Shown piece by piece: positions 1 through 9,001 of a stretch of DNA of 64,000 nt. The DNA is from Chryseobacterium sp. ON_d1. Its GTDB lineage: Bacteria; Bacteroidota; Bacteroidia; Flavobacteriales; Weeksellaceae. The translations under genes and the position numbers were made by a program. How positions within the stretch are numbered: the stretch's first letter is position 1; every line of letters begins with the position of its first letter. Location of the stretch: positions 124,001 through 188,000 of the forward strand of contig NZ_BJTC01000011.1 in the NCBI RefSeq assembly GCF_006829085.1, written 5' to 3'. The notes under the pieces were generated by a model. It did no database searches. It saw only the letters and a program-made list of their open reading frames with translations, and had not been told where the DNA came from.

Positions 1-2
1 TA

Positions 3-917
3 GAAGTGGAAGGAGAGAAGTATGAGCTGCAGGAAGTCTTACGGGAGCTTAAGAAAACACTGAGAAATACCATTACCGAAATTCTTTACAACCAGGAACA
101 GCAGAAGATCTATCAGGGACAGATTGCTTCCATTGAAAAATTAACGAAATCATACAATAACCAACTAAGCCTTGGAAACATCAGTAAAGCTGAATATGTC
201 CGTCTGAAAGCACAGGAAATTGAATTCAAAAAGAAACTGATTTCATTAAAACAGGAAATTGAGGACCAGCAGGTTGAGCTTAAAGCCTTATTGATGCTGC
301 CGTCACAGTCTTATCTGATTATTTCTGATCCATTCATCATGCCTGAAAAACAACTTTCAGAGCTGGAAGTGACCCAATGGATGGAAAAAGCTAAAGAAAA
401 CCGTCCTGATATTCTGATCGCAAAGAATAATGAAAAGCACGCTGCCAAAAACCTGGAAATTCAAAATGCCATGAAAACTCCGGATGTTGCCCTTTCTATA
501 GGATACGACCGGGGAGGAAATATCATGAAAGACTTTATAGGATTAGGAATTTCTATGGATCTGCCCATTTTCGACCGAAATAAAGGAAATATCCAGGAAG
601 CCAAACTGGAGATTGAGAAAAGCAAATTGGAGACCCGTAAAAATATGCTGAAATCAGAGAATGAAATTATCTCTGTTTTCAGGAACTATATCCGGACGCA
701 GAAAGTTTCAGAAGAGATCGATGAAAATTACGAGTCTACACTGGACGGTTTGCTGGTAAGCCATGAGAAAAACTTCAGACTAAGAAATATCAGCATGCTG
801 GAGTATATGGATTTTCTGGATACTTACATAGGAAACAAAATGATCATACTGGATACTAAAAAAGAACTTAATCAATACTACGAAAACCTGCAGTATGCTG
901 TAGGACAAGACTTATAA
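3..917 (+). CDS. TolC/CzcC-family outer membrane efflux protein, 5' end missing
   Basis: The reading frame is open from the first bases, so the gene begins before the window; about 304 C-terminal residues are present. The sequence is rich in long charged helices (heptad-like stretches around residues 10-90 and 190-300 of the visible part), broken by a strand segment PDVALSIGYDRGG and a Pro-Ile-Phe-Asp-Arg turn, as in the outer membrane efflux protein (OEP) repeat. It would form the outer membrane tunnel of a tripartite pump. The adaptor gene starts 3 bases after its stop and the RND pump follows, so this is the first visible gene of a metal-efflux operon. The family is clear; the substrate is inferred from the pump. 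Confidence 0.88.
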   Translation, partial: EVEGEKYELQEVLRELKKTLRNTITEILYNQEQQKIYQGQIASIEKLTKSYNNQLSLGNISKAEYVRLKAQEIEFKKKLISLKQEIEDQQVELKALLMLPSQSYLIISDPFIMPEKQLSELEVTQWMEKAKENRPDILIAKNNEKHAAKNLEIQNAMKTPDVALSIGYDRGGNIMKDFIGLGISMDLPIFDRNKGNIQEAKLEIEKSKLETRKNMLKSENEIISVFRNYIRTQKVSEEIDENYESTLDGLLVSHEKNFRLRNISMLEYMDFLDTYIGNKMIILDTKKELNQYYENLQYAVGQDL

Positions 918-920
918 GAT

Positions 921-2036
921 ATGAACAAGAATACTACTCAATACATTGCTGCCATCTACCTGTCTGCCTTAGTAATCTTTACAGGTTGTACCGGAGAAAA
1001 AGAAAATAAAGAAGCTGAAAAAGGCTATTGCATCAGCAAAGAGCTTAAGAAAGATATTAAACTGGCTAAAGCAGAAATGCTTCCCATAGAAGAAAGTATT
1101 ACGCTCACCGGAGAAGTGGAAAGTAATTCGGACAAAACAGTTCCTTTTGTAAGTCTCGTGGACGGAGTGGTGATTGATACTTATTTCTCCCTTGGAGATT
1201 ATGTGAAAAAGGGGCAGACACTGGCGAGCGTAAAGAGTACCGCTGTAAACGAAATGCAGGATGATACGCAGACTCTTCAGGCTCAGCTGGCGGTTGCGAA
1301 AAGAAAGCTGTCTTCTGTAGAAGCGATGTATAAAGATGATATTGCCTCTCAGAAAGATTTACAGGAAGCACGTTCTGAAGTCGCCATATTGCAATCTAAT
1401 ATTTCCAAAACGCAGAAAAATATGCAGCTGTACTCAGCAGGAGGAAATACCATTCAGATAAAAGCTCCGGCAGACGGATATGTTATTTCAAAGAATATTT
1501 CCAAAGGAATGCCTGTTACCGCTGGGGGAGAGCAGCTGTTTACCATTTCCAATCTGGACAAAGTCTGGGTAATGGCGAATGTATACGCTACCAATATGAG
1601 GCATGTTTATGTAGATCAGCCTGTAGTGGTAAAAACACTGGCTTATCCGGATGACAGTTTCTCTGGTAAAATCAACAATATTTCCCAGGTCTTTAATGAA
1701 AATGAAAGAGTGCTTAAAGCCAAAATCATTATGGATAATAACGGAATGAAGCTGAGACCCGGAATGTCTGCAGATGTTGTACTGCCAATTAATTCACAGA
1801 ATAAAAGCGCATTGGCTATTCCTGCAAAGGCTTTGATCTTCGATAACAATCAAAGCTATGTAGTCGTGTATAAAAAAGACTGTGAGCTTGAAATCAGACC
1901 TGTCACTGAAATTGCTTCCAACAGCCGGTATATTTATATAGAAGGAAATTTAAAGCCAGGTGAAAATATCATCGCTTCCAATGGGCTGCTGATCTATGAA
2001 AACCTGAAAAACCAATTAAATAACTCCACGAAGTAA
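921..2036 (+). CDS. RND efflux periplasmic adaptor, lipoprotein (CzcB/CusB family)
   Basis: A 371-residue membrane fusion protein that bridges the inner membrane pump and the outer membrane channel. The N terminus is a lipoprotein signal ending in IFTGC, with Cys23 as the predicted lipidated residue. A barrel-sandwich (lipoyl-like) half follows near residues 75-100 (VDGVVIDTYFSLGDYVKKGQ), then a helical hairpin near 110-165, the second lipoyl half (APADGYVISKNISKGMPV) and a beta-barrel domain to the end. Its stop overlaps the pump start by one base (TAATG), which implies translational coupling. The metal specificity cannot be read from the adaptor. Confidence 0.9.
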   Translation: MNKNTTQYIAAIYLSALVIFTGCTGEKENKEAEKGYCISKELKKDIKLAKAEMLPIEESITLTGEVESNSDKTVPFVSLVDGVVIDTYFSLGDYVKKGQTLASVKSTAVNEMQDDTQTLQAQLAVAKRKLSSVEAMYKDDIASQKDLQEARSEVAILQSNISKTQKNMQLYSAGGNTIQIKAPADGYVISKNISKGMPVTAGGEQLFTISNLDKVWVMANVYATNMRHVYVDQPVVVKTLAYPDDSFSGKINNISQVFNENERVLKAKIIMDNNGMKLRPGMSADVVLPINSQNKSALAIPAKALIFDNNQSYVVVYKKDCELEIRPVTEIASNSRYIYIEGNLKPGENIIASNGLLIYENLKNQLNNSTK

Positions 2037-5000
2037 TGCGAAAATTTGTACAGAATATAGTTTCCTTCTCTTTAAAAAACTCACTGATCGTTCTTTTGGG
2101 AACTTTTCTTTTGCTGGCCGGAGGAATCTATTCCTATATGCATACACCTATTGAAGCATTTCCTGATGTTACCAATACCAGGGTGAGGGTTATTACCCAA
2201 TGGCCGGGAAGAAGCGCTGAAGAAATAGAAAAATTTGTCACCTTACCTATATCAAAGGAAATGAACGCTATTCCGAATAAAACATCGGTACGCTCTATTT
2301 CCCTGTTCGGGTTATCTGTGGTAACGGTTATCTTTGATGATCATGTCAATGATTTTTATGCACAGCAGTACGCTTCCAATAAACTCGGAAACGTAAATCT
2401 TCCTGCCGGAGCAGAATACAGCATTGAACCGCCTTCCGGGGCAACCGGTGAAATTTACCGGTATATCATCAAGAGTAAACTTCCTATTAAAGAAGTGACT
2501 GCCATTCAGGATTGGGTGGTTGAAAGAGAATTGCTTGCCGTTCCCGGGGTAGCTGATGTAGTAAGTTTTGGTGGAGAAGAGAAAACCTATGAAATAAAAA
2601 TTAATCCTACGGAGTTACACAATTATGACCTTTCCCCCCTGGATGTGTATGAAGCGGTTTCGAAAAGTAATATCAATGTAGGAGGAGATGTAGTGGCAAA
2701 AGGAGATCAGGCCTATGTAGTGCGGGGGATTGGTCTTTTGGAGAGAAAAGAGGATATTGAGAATATTCAGATAGAGGTTAAAGGTTCTACCCCTATTTTG
2801 GTGAAACATGTTGCAGAGGTAAAAGTTTCTGCAAAACCGAGATTAGGACAGGTAGGGTATAACAAAGAAAATGATGTTGTAGAAGGAATCGTGATTATGC
2901 TTCGTGGTGAAAACCCAAGTGAAGTGATCGCAAAACTGAAAGACAGAATTGAACAGCTGAACGGGGGAGAGCTTCCCGGTGATGTTCAGATTGTTCCCAT
3001 CATCGACCGTACAGAACTTGTAAACACTACGGTTCATACTGTTTCCAAAAATCTTGTTGAAGGAGTTATTCTCGTTTCTGTCATTGTATTTATTTTCCTT
3101 TATAACTGGAGAACGACTTTCATTGTAGCTTCAGTGATTCCTCTGGCTTTCCTGTTTGCTATTATTATGCTTAAAATTCAGGGGTTGCCAGCCAACCTGA
3201 TTTCCATGGGAGCATTAGATTTCGGATTGCTTCTGGAAGGAACACTGGTGATTGTGGAACATGTCTTTGTTGCCCTCGAGCTCAAAGCGAAAAAGATAGG
3301 ACTGCGGAGATTCAATAAAATTTCGAAGCTGGGAATCATCAAGAAAAGTGCAGGAAGTGTGGCAGGCTATATTTTCTTCGCTCTGTTGATTCTTATTGTT
3401 GCCCTGATGCCGATTTTCTCTTTCCAGAAAGTAGAAGGTAAGATGTTCTCTCCTCTGGCATTTACTCTGGGATATGCACTGTTAGGATCCTTGATCCTGA
3501 GTTTGACTTACGTTCCGGCAATGTGTAAACTTTTACTGACTAAAAATATTGAAGAGAAAGAAAATTTTATTTCAAGATTTTTCAGAGTCAATATCTATAG
3601 AATCTATGAATTCAGCGACCGTCACAAAAAAGGTTTCATCATTGGTTTTGTTGCTTTGCTTGCCATTTGCGGCTGGAGATTTTCAAATTACGGGTCTGAG
3701 TTTTTACCCAAACTGAACGAAGGAGCCATTTATGTAAGGGCAACCCTTCCCAACAGTGTCAATCTGGACGAGTCAGTACGGTTAACTAAAGAGATGAAAG
3801 AGATTTTAATGAAATATGATGAAGTAAAATTTGTTATGACGCAGACCGGCCGTCCCAACGACGGAACAGATCCCACCGGTTTCTTTAATATTGAATTTAA
3901 TATCCAGCTGAAACCTGAAAATGAATGGAAGAAAAAAATATCCAAGGAAGAACTTCTTGAAGAAATGAGAGTTTCACTTGAAAAGTATCCGGGAATCAAC
4001 TTTGGATTCAGTCAGCCGATACAGGATAATGTAGAAGAATATGTGGCAGGGGTAAAAGCTCCGCTGGTCATTAAAATTTTTGGAAATGATCTTTTCGAAC
4101 TTGAAAATTATGCCAATAAAGTGGCCGGTTCCATCAGAACAGTTTCCGGAATATCAGATGTAAATGTTTTCAAAAATATCGGACTTCCGGAATTGAGAAT
4201 ACAGCTTCATGATTCCAAAATGGCAAAATACGGGGTTTCTACTGCGGATGCTCAGGCTGTTATTGAAATGACAATTGGCGGGCAGGCTGCTACCAAATTC
4301 TACGAAGAGGAAAGAATGTTTGATGTAATGCTGAGATTTGAAAAACAATATCGGGATACACCTGAAAAGATGGGAAATATCCTTATCCCGACTCAGGATA
4401 ACAAAAAGGTTCCACTGAAGGAAATCGCCACCATTGATTATCATACCGGACCGTCATTTATTTACCGGGAAGGAAACAGCAGATATATCGGAGTAGGATT
4501 TAATATTGAAGGGCGTGATCTCGGAAGTACCATCAAAGAAGCAAAAGAAAAAGTAGAGAAAGAAGTGAAGCTTCCGAAAAATCATAAGATGACGTGGGCC
4601 GGTGAATTTGAGAGCAAGGAAAGAGCAGCAAAACAGCTGGCTATGGTTGTACCGATTTCTTTAGTTCTTATTCTGATGCTGCTGTATTTCAACTTCGGAA
4701 ATATAAAAGACACATTGATTTCGTCCATTACACTGGCATTTGCATTTATCGGAGGATTTTTATCCCTTTGGTTTACGGGAACTATCTTCGGAATTTCAGC
4801 AGGAATCGGTTTTATCATTCTTTTCGGAGTGGCAACTATTGACGGAATTGTTCTGATTGGGGTGATGAAAGAGAACCTGCAAAACAGAATGTCTCTTAAA
4901 GAATCCATTGCAGAAGGAGTAAAGAGCAGAATTCGTCCTGTGGTGATGATCGCCCTGATGGGATCTATGGGACTTCTTCCTGCCGCTATGTCAAACGGGA

Positions 5001-5122
5001 TGGGTTCCGAAATTCAGAAGCCTTTAGCCATTATGATTGTAGGAGGATTGATTGTCTGTATGCTGCTGTCATTCACAATATTGCCTATTATTTTCCATTA
5101 TGCCTACCGTAAAAAGGCATAA
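2036..5122 (+). CDS. heavy-metal efflux RND pump, CzcA/CusA family
   Basis: A 1028-residue inner membrane proton antiporter of the heavy-metal (HME) RND family: one N-terminal membrane helix (about 12-32), a periplasmic domain, a block of helices near 335-500, a second periplasmic domain, and a final helix block near 865-1020. The helix-4 signature reads GALDFGLLLEGTLVIVEH, which places acidic residues at 395, 401 and 408. The spacing matches the proton-relay acids of CzcA, but the middle Asp is replaced by Glu. With the outer membrane factor and adaptor it would export divalent or monovalent metal from the periplasm or cytoplasm. A strong terminator follows directly. No regulator is visible in the window. 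Confidence 0.93.
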   Translation: MRKFVQNIVSFSLKNSLIVLLGTFLLLAGGIYSYMHTPIEAFPDVTNTRVRVITQWPGRSAEEIEKFVTLPISKEMNAIPNKTSVRSISLFGLSVVTVIFDDHVNDFYAQQYASNKLGNVNLPAGAEYSIEPPSGATGEIYRYIIKSKLPIKEVTAIQDWVVERELLAVPGVADVVSFGGEEKTYEIKINPTELHNYDLSPLDVYEAVSKSNINVGGDVVAKGDQAYVVRGIGLLERKEDIENIQIEVKGSTPILVKHVAEVKVSAKPRLGQVGYNKENDVVEGIVIMLRGENPSEVIAKLKDRIEQLNGGELPGDVQIVPIIDRTELVNTTVHTVSKNLVEGVILVSVIVFIFLYNWRTTFIVASVIPLAFLFAIIMLKIQGLPANLISMGALDFGLLLEGTLVIVEHVFVALELKAKKIGLRRFNKISKLGIIKKSAGSVAGYIFFALLILIVALMPIFSFQKVEGKMFSPLAFTLGYALLGSLILSLTYVPAMCKLLLTKNIEEKENFISRFFRVNIYRIYEFSDRHKKGFIIGFVALLAICGWRFSNYGSEFLPKLNEGAIYVRATLPNSVNLDESVRLTKEMKEILMKYDEVKFVMTQTGRPNDGTDPTGFFNIEFNIQLKPENEWKKKISKEELLEEMRVSLEKYPGINFGFSQPIQDNVEEYVAGVKAPLVIKIFGNDLFELENYANKVAGSIRTVSGISDVNVFKNIGLPELRIQLHDSKMAKYGVSTADAQAVIEMTIGGQAATKFYEEERMFDVMLRFEKQYRDTPEKMGNILIPTQDNKKVPLKEIATIDYHTGPSFIYREGNSRYIGVGFNIEGRDLGSTIKEAKEKVEKEVKLPKNHKMTWAGEFESKERAAKQLAMVVPISLVLILMLLYFNFGNIKDTLISSITLAFAFIGGFLSLWFTGTIFGISAGIGFIILFGVATIDGIVLIGVMKENLQNRMSLKESIAEGVKSRIRPVVMIALMGSMGLLPAAMSNGMGSEIQKPLAIMIVGGLIVCMLLSFTILPIIFHYAYRKKA

Positions 5123-5160
5123 GGAAGTACTATAGTTTCTTTTATTTTGTTCATTATGAG

Positions 5161-5197
5161 GTCGGGATCCGTGAGGAAGATCCCGGCCTTTTTTTTG
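5161..5197 (+). terminator. intrinsic terminator of the metal-efflux operon
   Basis: GTCGGGATC pairs with GATCCCGGC (9 bp with one G-T pair) across a 9-base loop and is followed by eight T. It lies 38 bases after the pump stop, facing the convergent gene that ends at 5198. Confidence 0.9.
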
Positions 5198-5953
5198 TTA
5201 TGAATTCTTTGTAAATTCCAATATTTCAATATTCTTCACTATATCATTGCTCTCACATTTTTTAAGCTCTTTTAGAAGAGTAGGAGTGAGGATTTTTGGA
5301 TTCAGAATTTGAGTGGCAACTCTGGCGGCTGCATAATCAACAATACCGGTTACTGATTCTCTTAAGAAATTCGGAGTATTGGAGGCAATCACAGCGGTAG
5401 CCCAGGAAGTATCTCTTGCTTTGGAAATAGCAAAATCAAGTACGGCATTATCTTTCCCATTCGAAAGTTTATCAATAAGATCTACAGGATAGCAGATTTT
5501 ATTCAGTGAATCCTGTACGTTCTGATTAATGGAAGCAATGACGCTATTAATGTTTTCAAAATCTCTTTTCAATGGGTTTATCTTTCGGTAAGGCATAATA
5601 GATGCAGCGGAAATACCCAGATCCAGATTGATATGTGCATTCATTCCCAAAAAAATATGCTGTAAGATCAGAAGATCTTTATTCTTTGTGGCTTCGAAGG
5701 CGATATACCATGAATTGGTACATTTCTCTCCCTTGCTGTAACTGTCCCATGCCTGAAGATACCTCTGTGCAAAAGCAATATCAAGCGAAGTCATCCTCGG
5801 ATTGTCTTCAAATTTTTTCTGCTGAATTCCTTTCAGAACCTGTGCTGTCATAATTCGGTAAGTGCATGCAAAATATCCTGCAGTACTTTTATTTTCCTTG
5901 CACCAGATAATAATCTCATCCAGTTTTTTCAGAACTTCCTCAATGGTTTTCAT
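5198..5953 (-). CDS. DUF5995-like protein of unknown function
   Basis: A 251-residue cytoplasmic, mostly helical protein without signal peptide or membrane helix. The segment MNAHINLDLGISAA near residue 105 and the general helical pattern resemble the DUF5995 family, whose function is unknown. The His-Ile-Asn-x-Asp-Leu motif could be a metal or active site, but this is only a guess. The ATG start at 5953 follows a short AT-rich leader. It stands alone, convergent to the efflux operon and downstream of the peptide gene on the same strand, from which a terminator hairpin separates it. Confidence 0.7.
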   Translation of the reverse strand: MKTIEEVLKKLDEIIIWCKENKSTAGYFACTYRIMTAQVLKGIQQKKFEDNPRMTSLDIAFAQRYLQAWDSYSKGEKCTNSWYIAFEATKNKDLLILQHIFLGMNAHINLDLGISAASIMPYRKINPLKRDFENINSVIASINQNVQDSLNKICYPVDLIDKLSNGKDNAVLDFAISKARDTSWATAVIASNTPNFLRESVTGIVDYAAARVATQILNPKILTPTLLKELKKCESNDIVKNIEILEFTKNS

Positions 5954-5981
5954 GATGGTTTTTTGTTGATTTAAAGATACT

Positions 5982-6008
5982 AAAAAAGTGAGCGGGTAAG
6001 CTCACTTT
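5982..6008 (-). terminator. intrinsic terminator after the GG-leader peptide gene
   Basis: A perfect 9-bp stem AAAGTGAGC / GCTCACTTT with a 6-base loop. On the minus strand it is followed by TTTTTTAG. It lies 19 bases past the stop of the peptide gene at 6027. Confidence 0.85.
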
Positions 6009-6026
6009 ATGTATTGTTCATTCTGA

Positions 6027-6281
6027 TTATGGGGTAATGATCAACGGATCAGTGATGATTATCGGATCAGGAAAAGGCTCAAGAACCAGGGGTTTGCACA
6101 TGGCAGCCGGTTGACAGGTTCCCCCCATGCATATAAAATTGGTCATTGTGGTAGTACCGTCAGGACATCTGATCATGCCTTCACCATGACATCCTCCGGG
6201 ACATTCTGCCGGATACAGCGTTCCTCCGAACACATCTTTCAGTTCTGCTCTCAAAAGTTTTGTAAAATTCATTTTTTTCAT
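6027..6281 (-). CDS. GG-leader, cysteine-rich bacteriocin-like peptide
   Basis: An 84-residue protein that begins with a short amphipathic leader ending in Gly19-Gly20 (LRAELKDVFGG), the pattern cut by peptidase-containing ABC exporters. The predicted mature part carries six cysteines at 27, 31, 39, 51, 56 and 62, then a hydrophobic Pro-rich tail (PDPIIITDPLIITP). No exporter or modification enzyme lies next to it, so maturation would need genes elsewhere. Met4 (6272) is an alternative start. Annotation as a bacteriocin-like or secreted disulfide-rich peptide is an inference from architecture; I recognise no specific family. It has its own terminator. Confidence 0.7.
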   Translation of the reverse strand: MKKMNFTKLLRAELKDVFGGTLYPAECPGGCHGEGMIRCPDGTTTMTNFICMGGTCQPAAMCKPLVLEPFPDPIIITDPLIITP

Positions 6282-6511
6282 GAGATTAATTTTTAATTAT
6301 AGTTTGGTTGGTAACTCGCTCACAATTAAATAAGTAAGTTGAATCACTCAATAGCTAAAGTAATTAAATTAATTCATTGATGCAAGAAATATTTATATGT
6401 GTTTATTAGTAATTATTTGAAATATAATGCTTTAATGTGTAGGTTGAGTGTTTGATTTCCAGTAAAGAGAGGTGTGAAAGGGACGTGAAGATTATATGAA
6501 AGGTTATCTCT

Positions 6512-7285
6512 TTATTTTTTATTTGCATAAGAAGTAAACTTGATTTTATTTTCCTTAATTTCAAGAATACAGGGCTGGGGATGCTGAATATAAATTTTCT
6601 GATGAGTTTCTGATTCCTTTATAATGATGGGCTCATCAGAAAAAAAGTCCTTATCAATTTCCTGTATTGTATAGAATTTGTTATTTCGAAGCTCTGAAAT
6701 TGTAGCTCGTGTATTGTGAGAATTTGATAGAATTGAATATAATTTTTGTTTATATACAAAGCTTGACATTATAATGACTCCAGCAGTATCTATCAATGCT
6801 TTTGTTCCTTGTGAGGAGCGGGATTCGTATTCCCTTGTAATAATACTAGGATGATAAAGAGGAATTTTAGTAGTCTGTTCCATTTTTTCAGGATCAGTAA
6901 TTTCTAGAATATCTGAACTGCCAAAAAGATGTGACATGGAACTTGATATATAATACTTATTATTAATTTTATTTACAGAAACAGGGCAGTTGGCTTTTGC
7001 GTAATATATTTTTCCTGATTTTTTATTTTTAAAATAAACAGTTCCTCCCCATTCTCCCGAACAGGTTTTCCATATTTCATATTGGGTATCGCTATAAAGA
7101 AATCCGGCGGGAGGTAAATCTTTTAATTTTTTAAGATCATCAAAAATGTCTATGTCAACCTTCTCAGTGGTAAACTCAAAAATAGCTGGCTGTTTACTAC
7201 AGCTTTGCATAAATAATAATGAGATAAGTACGAAAAGTATTTGTGCTTTATTTTGTTTAAGGATTTTCTTTTGCAATTTCACCAT
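6512..7285 (-). CDS. hypothetical lipoprotein
   Basis: Using the ATG at 7285 gives 257 residues that begin MVKLQKKILKQNK and continue into a hydrophobic stretch ending LLFMQSC, a good lipobox; the open frame extends further upstream (to 7351) but only into the preceding gene. The start codon overlaps the end of the upstream YciI-like gene by 29 bases in another frame, so the two are probably cotranscribed. The rest is strand-rich, with repeated motifs of the kind seen in beta-propellers (for example YFKNKKSGKIYYA and NKFYTIQEID), but no family is recognised. It is strongly AT-rich. Confidence 0.65.
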   Translation of the reverse strand: MVKLQKKILKQNKAQILFVLISLLFMQSCSKQPAIFEFTTEKVDIDIFDDLKKLKDLPPAGFLYSDTQYEIWKTCSGEWGGTVYFKNKKSGKIYYAKANCPVSVNKINNKYYISSSMSHLFGSSDILEITDPEKMEQTTKIPLYHPSIITREYESRSSQGTKALIDTAGVIIMSSFVYKQKLYSILSNSHNTRATISELRNNKFYTIQEIDKDFFSDEPIIIKESETHQKIYIQHPQPCILEIKENKIKFTSYANKK

Positions 7286-7724
7286 GATGTTTAAGGTACA
7301 AAGGCAGGGCTGCGGAACCATACCAAGGAAAGATTTCGTAATTGAACACACCGGCCTGAACTGCCGGATCTGTTTTTACCCACTGTTCGGCTTCTTCCTT
7401 AGATTTCGTATTGAAGATAAACATACCGCGGTAATTCTCTTTATTCTTTTCAAGAAAAGGTCCGGCTACAACAATTTTACCTTCATTGGCCAGTTTGCCG
7501 ATATTGGTCATATGGCCTTTCATCAGTTCGCTCATTTGGGCTTTGTCTTCAATCTTGGCAGTGCCTGTTGTCAACATGACCACTGTATAGGGCCTCATTC
7601 CATACTTATCTGCACCTAAAGAAGTTGCCAGTTCCTGATTGAATTTCGGTTTCTCTGCTTTCTGCTGGGCAAAAATCAGTCCTGTAGCCAGAACGGTAAG
7701 TATGAGTGAAATTTTTAGTTTCAT
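7257..7724 (-). CDS. secreted YciI-like protein
   Basis: 155 residues. Residues 1-19 are a signal peptide (ISLILTVLATGLIFAQ). The mature part fits the YCII-related ferredoxin-like fold: MLTTGTAKIEDKAQMSELMKGHM, then KLANEGKIVVAGPF and RGMFIFNTKSKEEAEQWVKTDPAVQAGVF. In this family the His of the HxxN/HMxN element and a later Asp line a putative active site, and both are present. YciI proteins are usually cytoplasmic; an exported version is common in flavobacteria from memory. The function is unknown. The downstream lipoprotein overlaps its 3' end. Confidence 0.8.
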   Translation of the reverse strand: MKLKISLILTVLATGLIFAQQKAEKPKFNQELATSLGADKYGMRPYTVVMLTTGTAKIEDKAQMSELMKGHMTNIGKLANEGKIVVAGPFLEKNKENYRGMFIFNTKSKEEAEQWVKTDPAVQAGVFNYEIFPWYGSAALPLYLKHHGEIAKENP

Positions 7725-7727
7725 ATT

Positions 7728-8906
7728 TTAGTTTTTAATTCTTAAAAACTCTTTAGCCAGCTCGATCATTTTAGGATCCCCCGTATATTTGCCATGCTCA
7801 TCGGAAAGCTTTACCGTAGGGATCCATTCTTTATTAGGGGCCTGCACACCGATCAGCTTCATGACAATATTCATTGGTTTTAGTCCTACATCGTTAGTAA
7901 GATTGGTCCCTATTCCAAATGAAATGCCGATTTTTCCTCTGCAATAGTTAGTAATTTCTTCTACCTTTTCAAGATTCAATGCATCCGAAAAAATAATGTA
8001 TTTAAACATAGGATTAATACCGTTTCTTTGATAGTGGGCAATGGTCTTATCTGCAAATTCAAGGGCATCTCCACTGTCGTGACGTACGCCATCAAAAAGC
8101 TTTGCAAATTTTTTATCGAACTGCTGGAAGAAAACATCGGTAGTATAAGTATCGGACAAAGCCACTCCAAGATCTCCTCTGTAGACATCTACCCAATGTT
8201 CCAGGGCCATTTCGTTAGCCATTTTGAATCCGTATTCAGCAGCATGAAACATAAACCATTCGTGAGCATGCGTTCCAATGGGTTTTACCCCATATTTCAT
8301 TGCAAAATGAACATTTGAGCTTCCGATAAAAGTAGAATCCTTTTTCTGAGTCAAGGCTTCCATTACAAGATTCTGTACCTTATAAGAATGTCTTCTTCTG
8401 GTTCCGAACTCTGCAAAGGTTACTCCAAGTCTGCCTAATGAGTCCGCTTTTTCAATCGTTTTGCTCATGACCACTTCATTAGAATCTCTTTCCATGTGGT
8501 TCATTTCATAATGCAGTTCACTGATCAAAGCAAGCAGCGGAACCTCCCAAAGGATGGTTCTGTACCAAAGTCCTTCAACAATAACAGAAAGATCACCTCC
8601 CTCCTGATGAATTTTCACTTCAGACGGGTCGTAATGATAGCCTTCCAAAAAATCAAGGTAGGGTAGATCTATATAAGGACATGTTCTTGCCATGAACTTT
8701 TTTTCATCTTTCGTAAGTTTAAGTTCGGCCATTTTATTCACAGCTTCTCTTAAAGCAACGTCAAATCCTTCCGGGAAGTGATGTTTTCCTCTATTGATGA
8801 ATTCGTACTTTACAATAGAGCTGGGAAATAATTTTACCACAGCATTCTGCATCGTTATTTTATAAAAATCATTATCCAGGATAGAATTCAGTCTTACGTC
8901 GTTCAT
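7728..8906 (-). CDS. pncB: nicotinate phosphoribosyltransferase
   Basis: 392 residues from the ATG at 8906, close to the 400 of E. coli PncB. It converts nicotinate and PRPP to nicotinate mononucleotide in NAD salvage. Visible landmarks are NDFYKITMQNAV at the N terminus, EFGTRRRHS, VRHDSGD for PRPP binding and SFGIGTNLTND for phosphate binding. An open frame continues upstream to 9032, but that extra part lies over the dps terminator and has no family resemblance, so the later ATG is preferred. A TATATTTG element sits 20 bases before that ATG. Confidence 0.95.
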   Translation of the reverse strand: MNDVRLNSILDNDFYKITMQNAVVKLFPSSIVKYEFINRGKHHFPEGFDVALREAVNKMAELKLTKDEKKFMARTCPYIDLPYLDFLEGYHYDPSEVKIHQEGGDLSVIVEGLWYRTILWEVPLLALISELHYEMNHMERDSNEVVMSKTIEKADSLGRLGVTFAEFGTRRRHSYKVQNLVMEALTQKKDSTFIGSSNVHFAMKYGVKPIGTHAHEWFMFHAAEYGFKMANEMALEHWVDVYRGDLGVALSDTYTTDVFFQQFDKKFAKLFDGVRHDSGDALEFADKTIAHYQRNGINPMFKYIIFSDALNLEKVEEITNYCRGKIGISFGIGTNLTNDVGLKPMNIVMKLIGVQAPNKEWIPTVKLSDEHGKYTGDPKMIELAKEFLRIKN

Positions 8907-8925
8907 AATATGTGTAATTTTAACG

Positions 8926-8933
8926 CAAATATA
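8926..8933 (-). promoter_or_regulatory. candidate -7 element for pncB
   Basis: On the minus strand this reads TATATTTG, an exact match to the Bacteroidota TAnnTTTG element, 20 bases before the pncB ATG. No TTG is visible at the usual upstream distance, so the call is moderate. Confidence 0.5.
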
Positions 8934-8945
8934 AAAATAAAAAAT

Positions 8946-8972
8946 AAAATCGCCTAAATGTAAGGCGATTTT
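8946..8972 (-). terminator. intrinsic terminator of dps
   Basis: A perfect 10-bp stem AAAATCGCCT / AGGCGATTTT with a 7-base loop and T-rich flanks on both strands. It sits 30 bases after the dps stop and just before the pncB promoter element. Confidence 0.85.
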
Positions 8973-9001
8973 TTTGAAATATTTCCATGCTTTTGATGGA
9001 G

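Noticed and set aside
4582..4908. 108-codon minus-strand frame inside the RND pump
   Set aside because: Antisense to a conserved membrane segment of the pump; no start context or family support.
7286..7351. Longer start for the lipoprotein ending at 6512
   Set aside because: It would run deep into the YciI-like gene and spoil the lipoprotein signal, which begins properly at 7285.
7146..7619. 157-codon plus-strand frame opposite the lipoprotein and YciI-like genes
   Set aside because: Both minus-strand genes have signal peptides and, for YciI, a family match; the plus frame has neither.
8909..8918. GTGTAATTTT near pncB as a further copy of the two-component motif
   Set aside because: It shares only GTGTAATT, lacks the TTGA end and the GAAATTTG partner, so it is probably chance.
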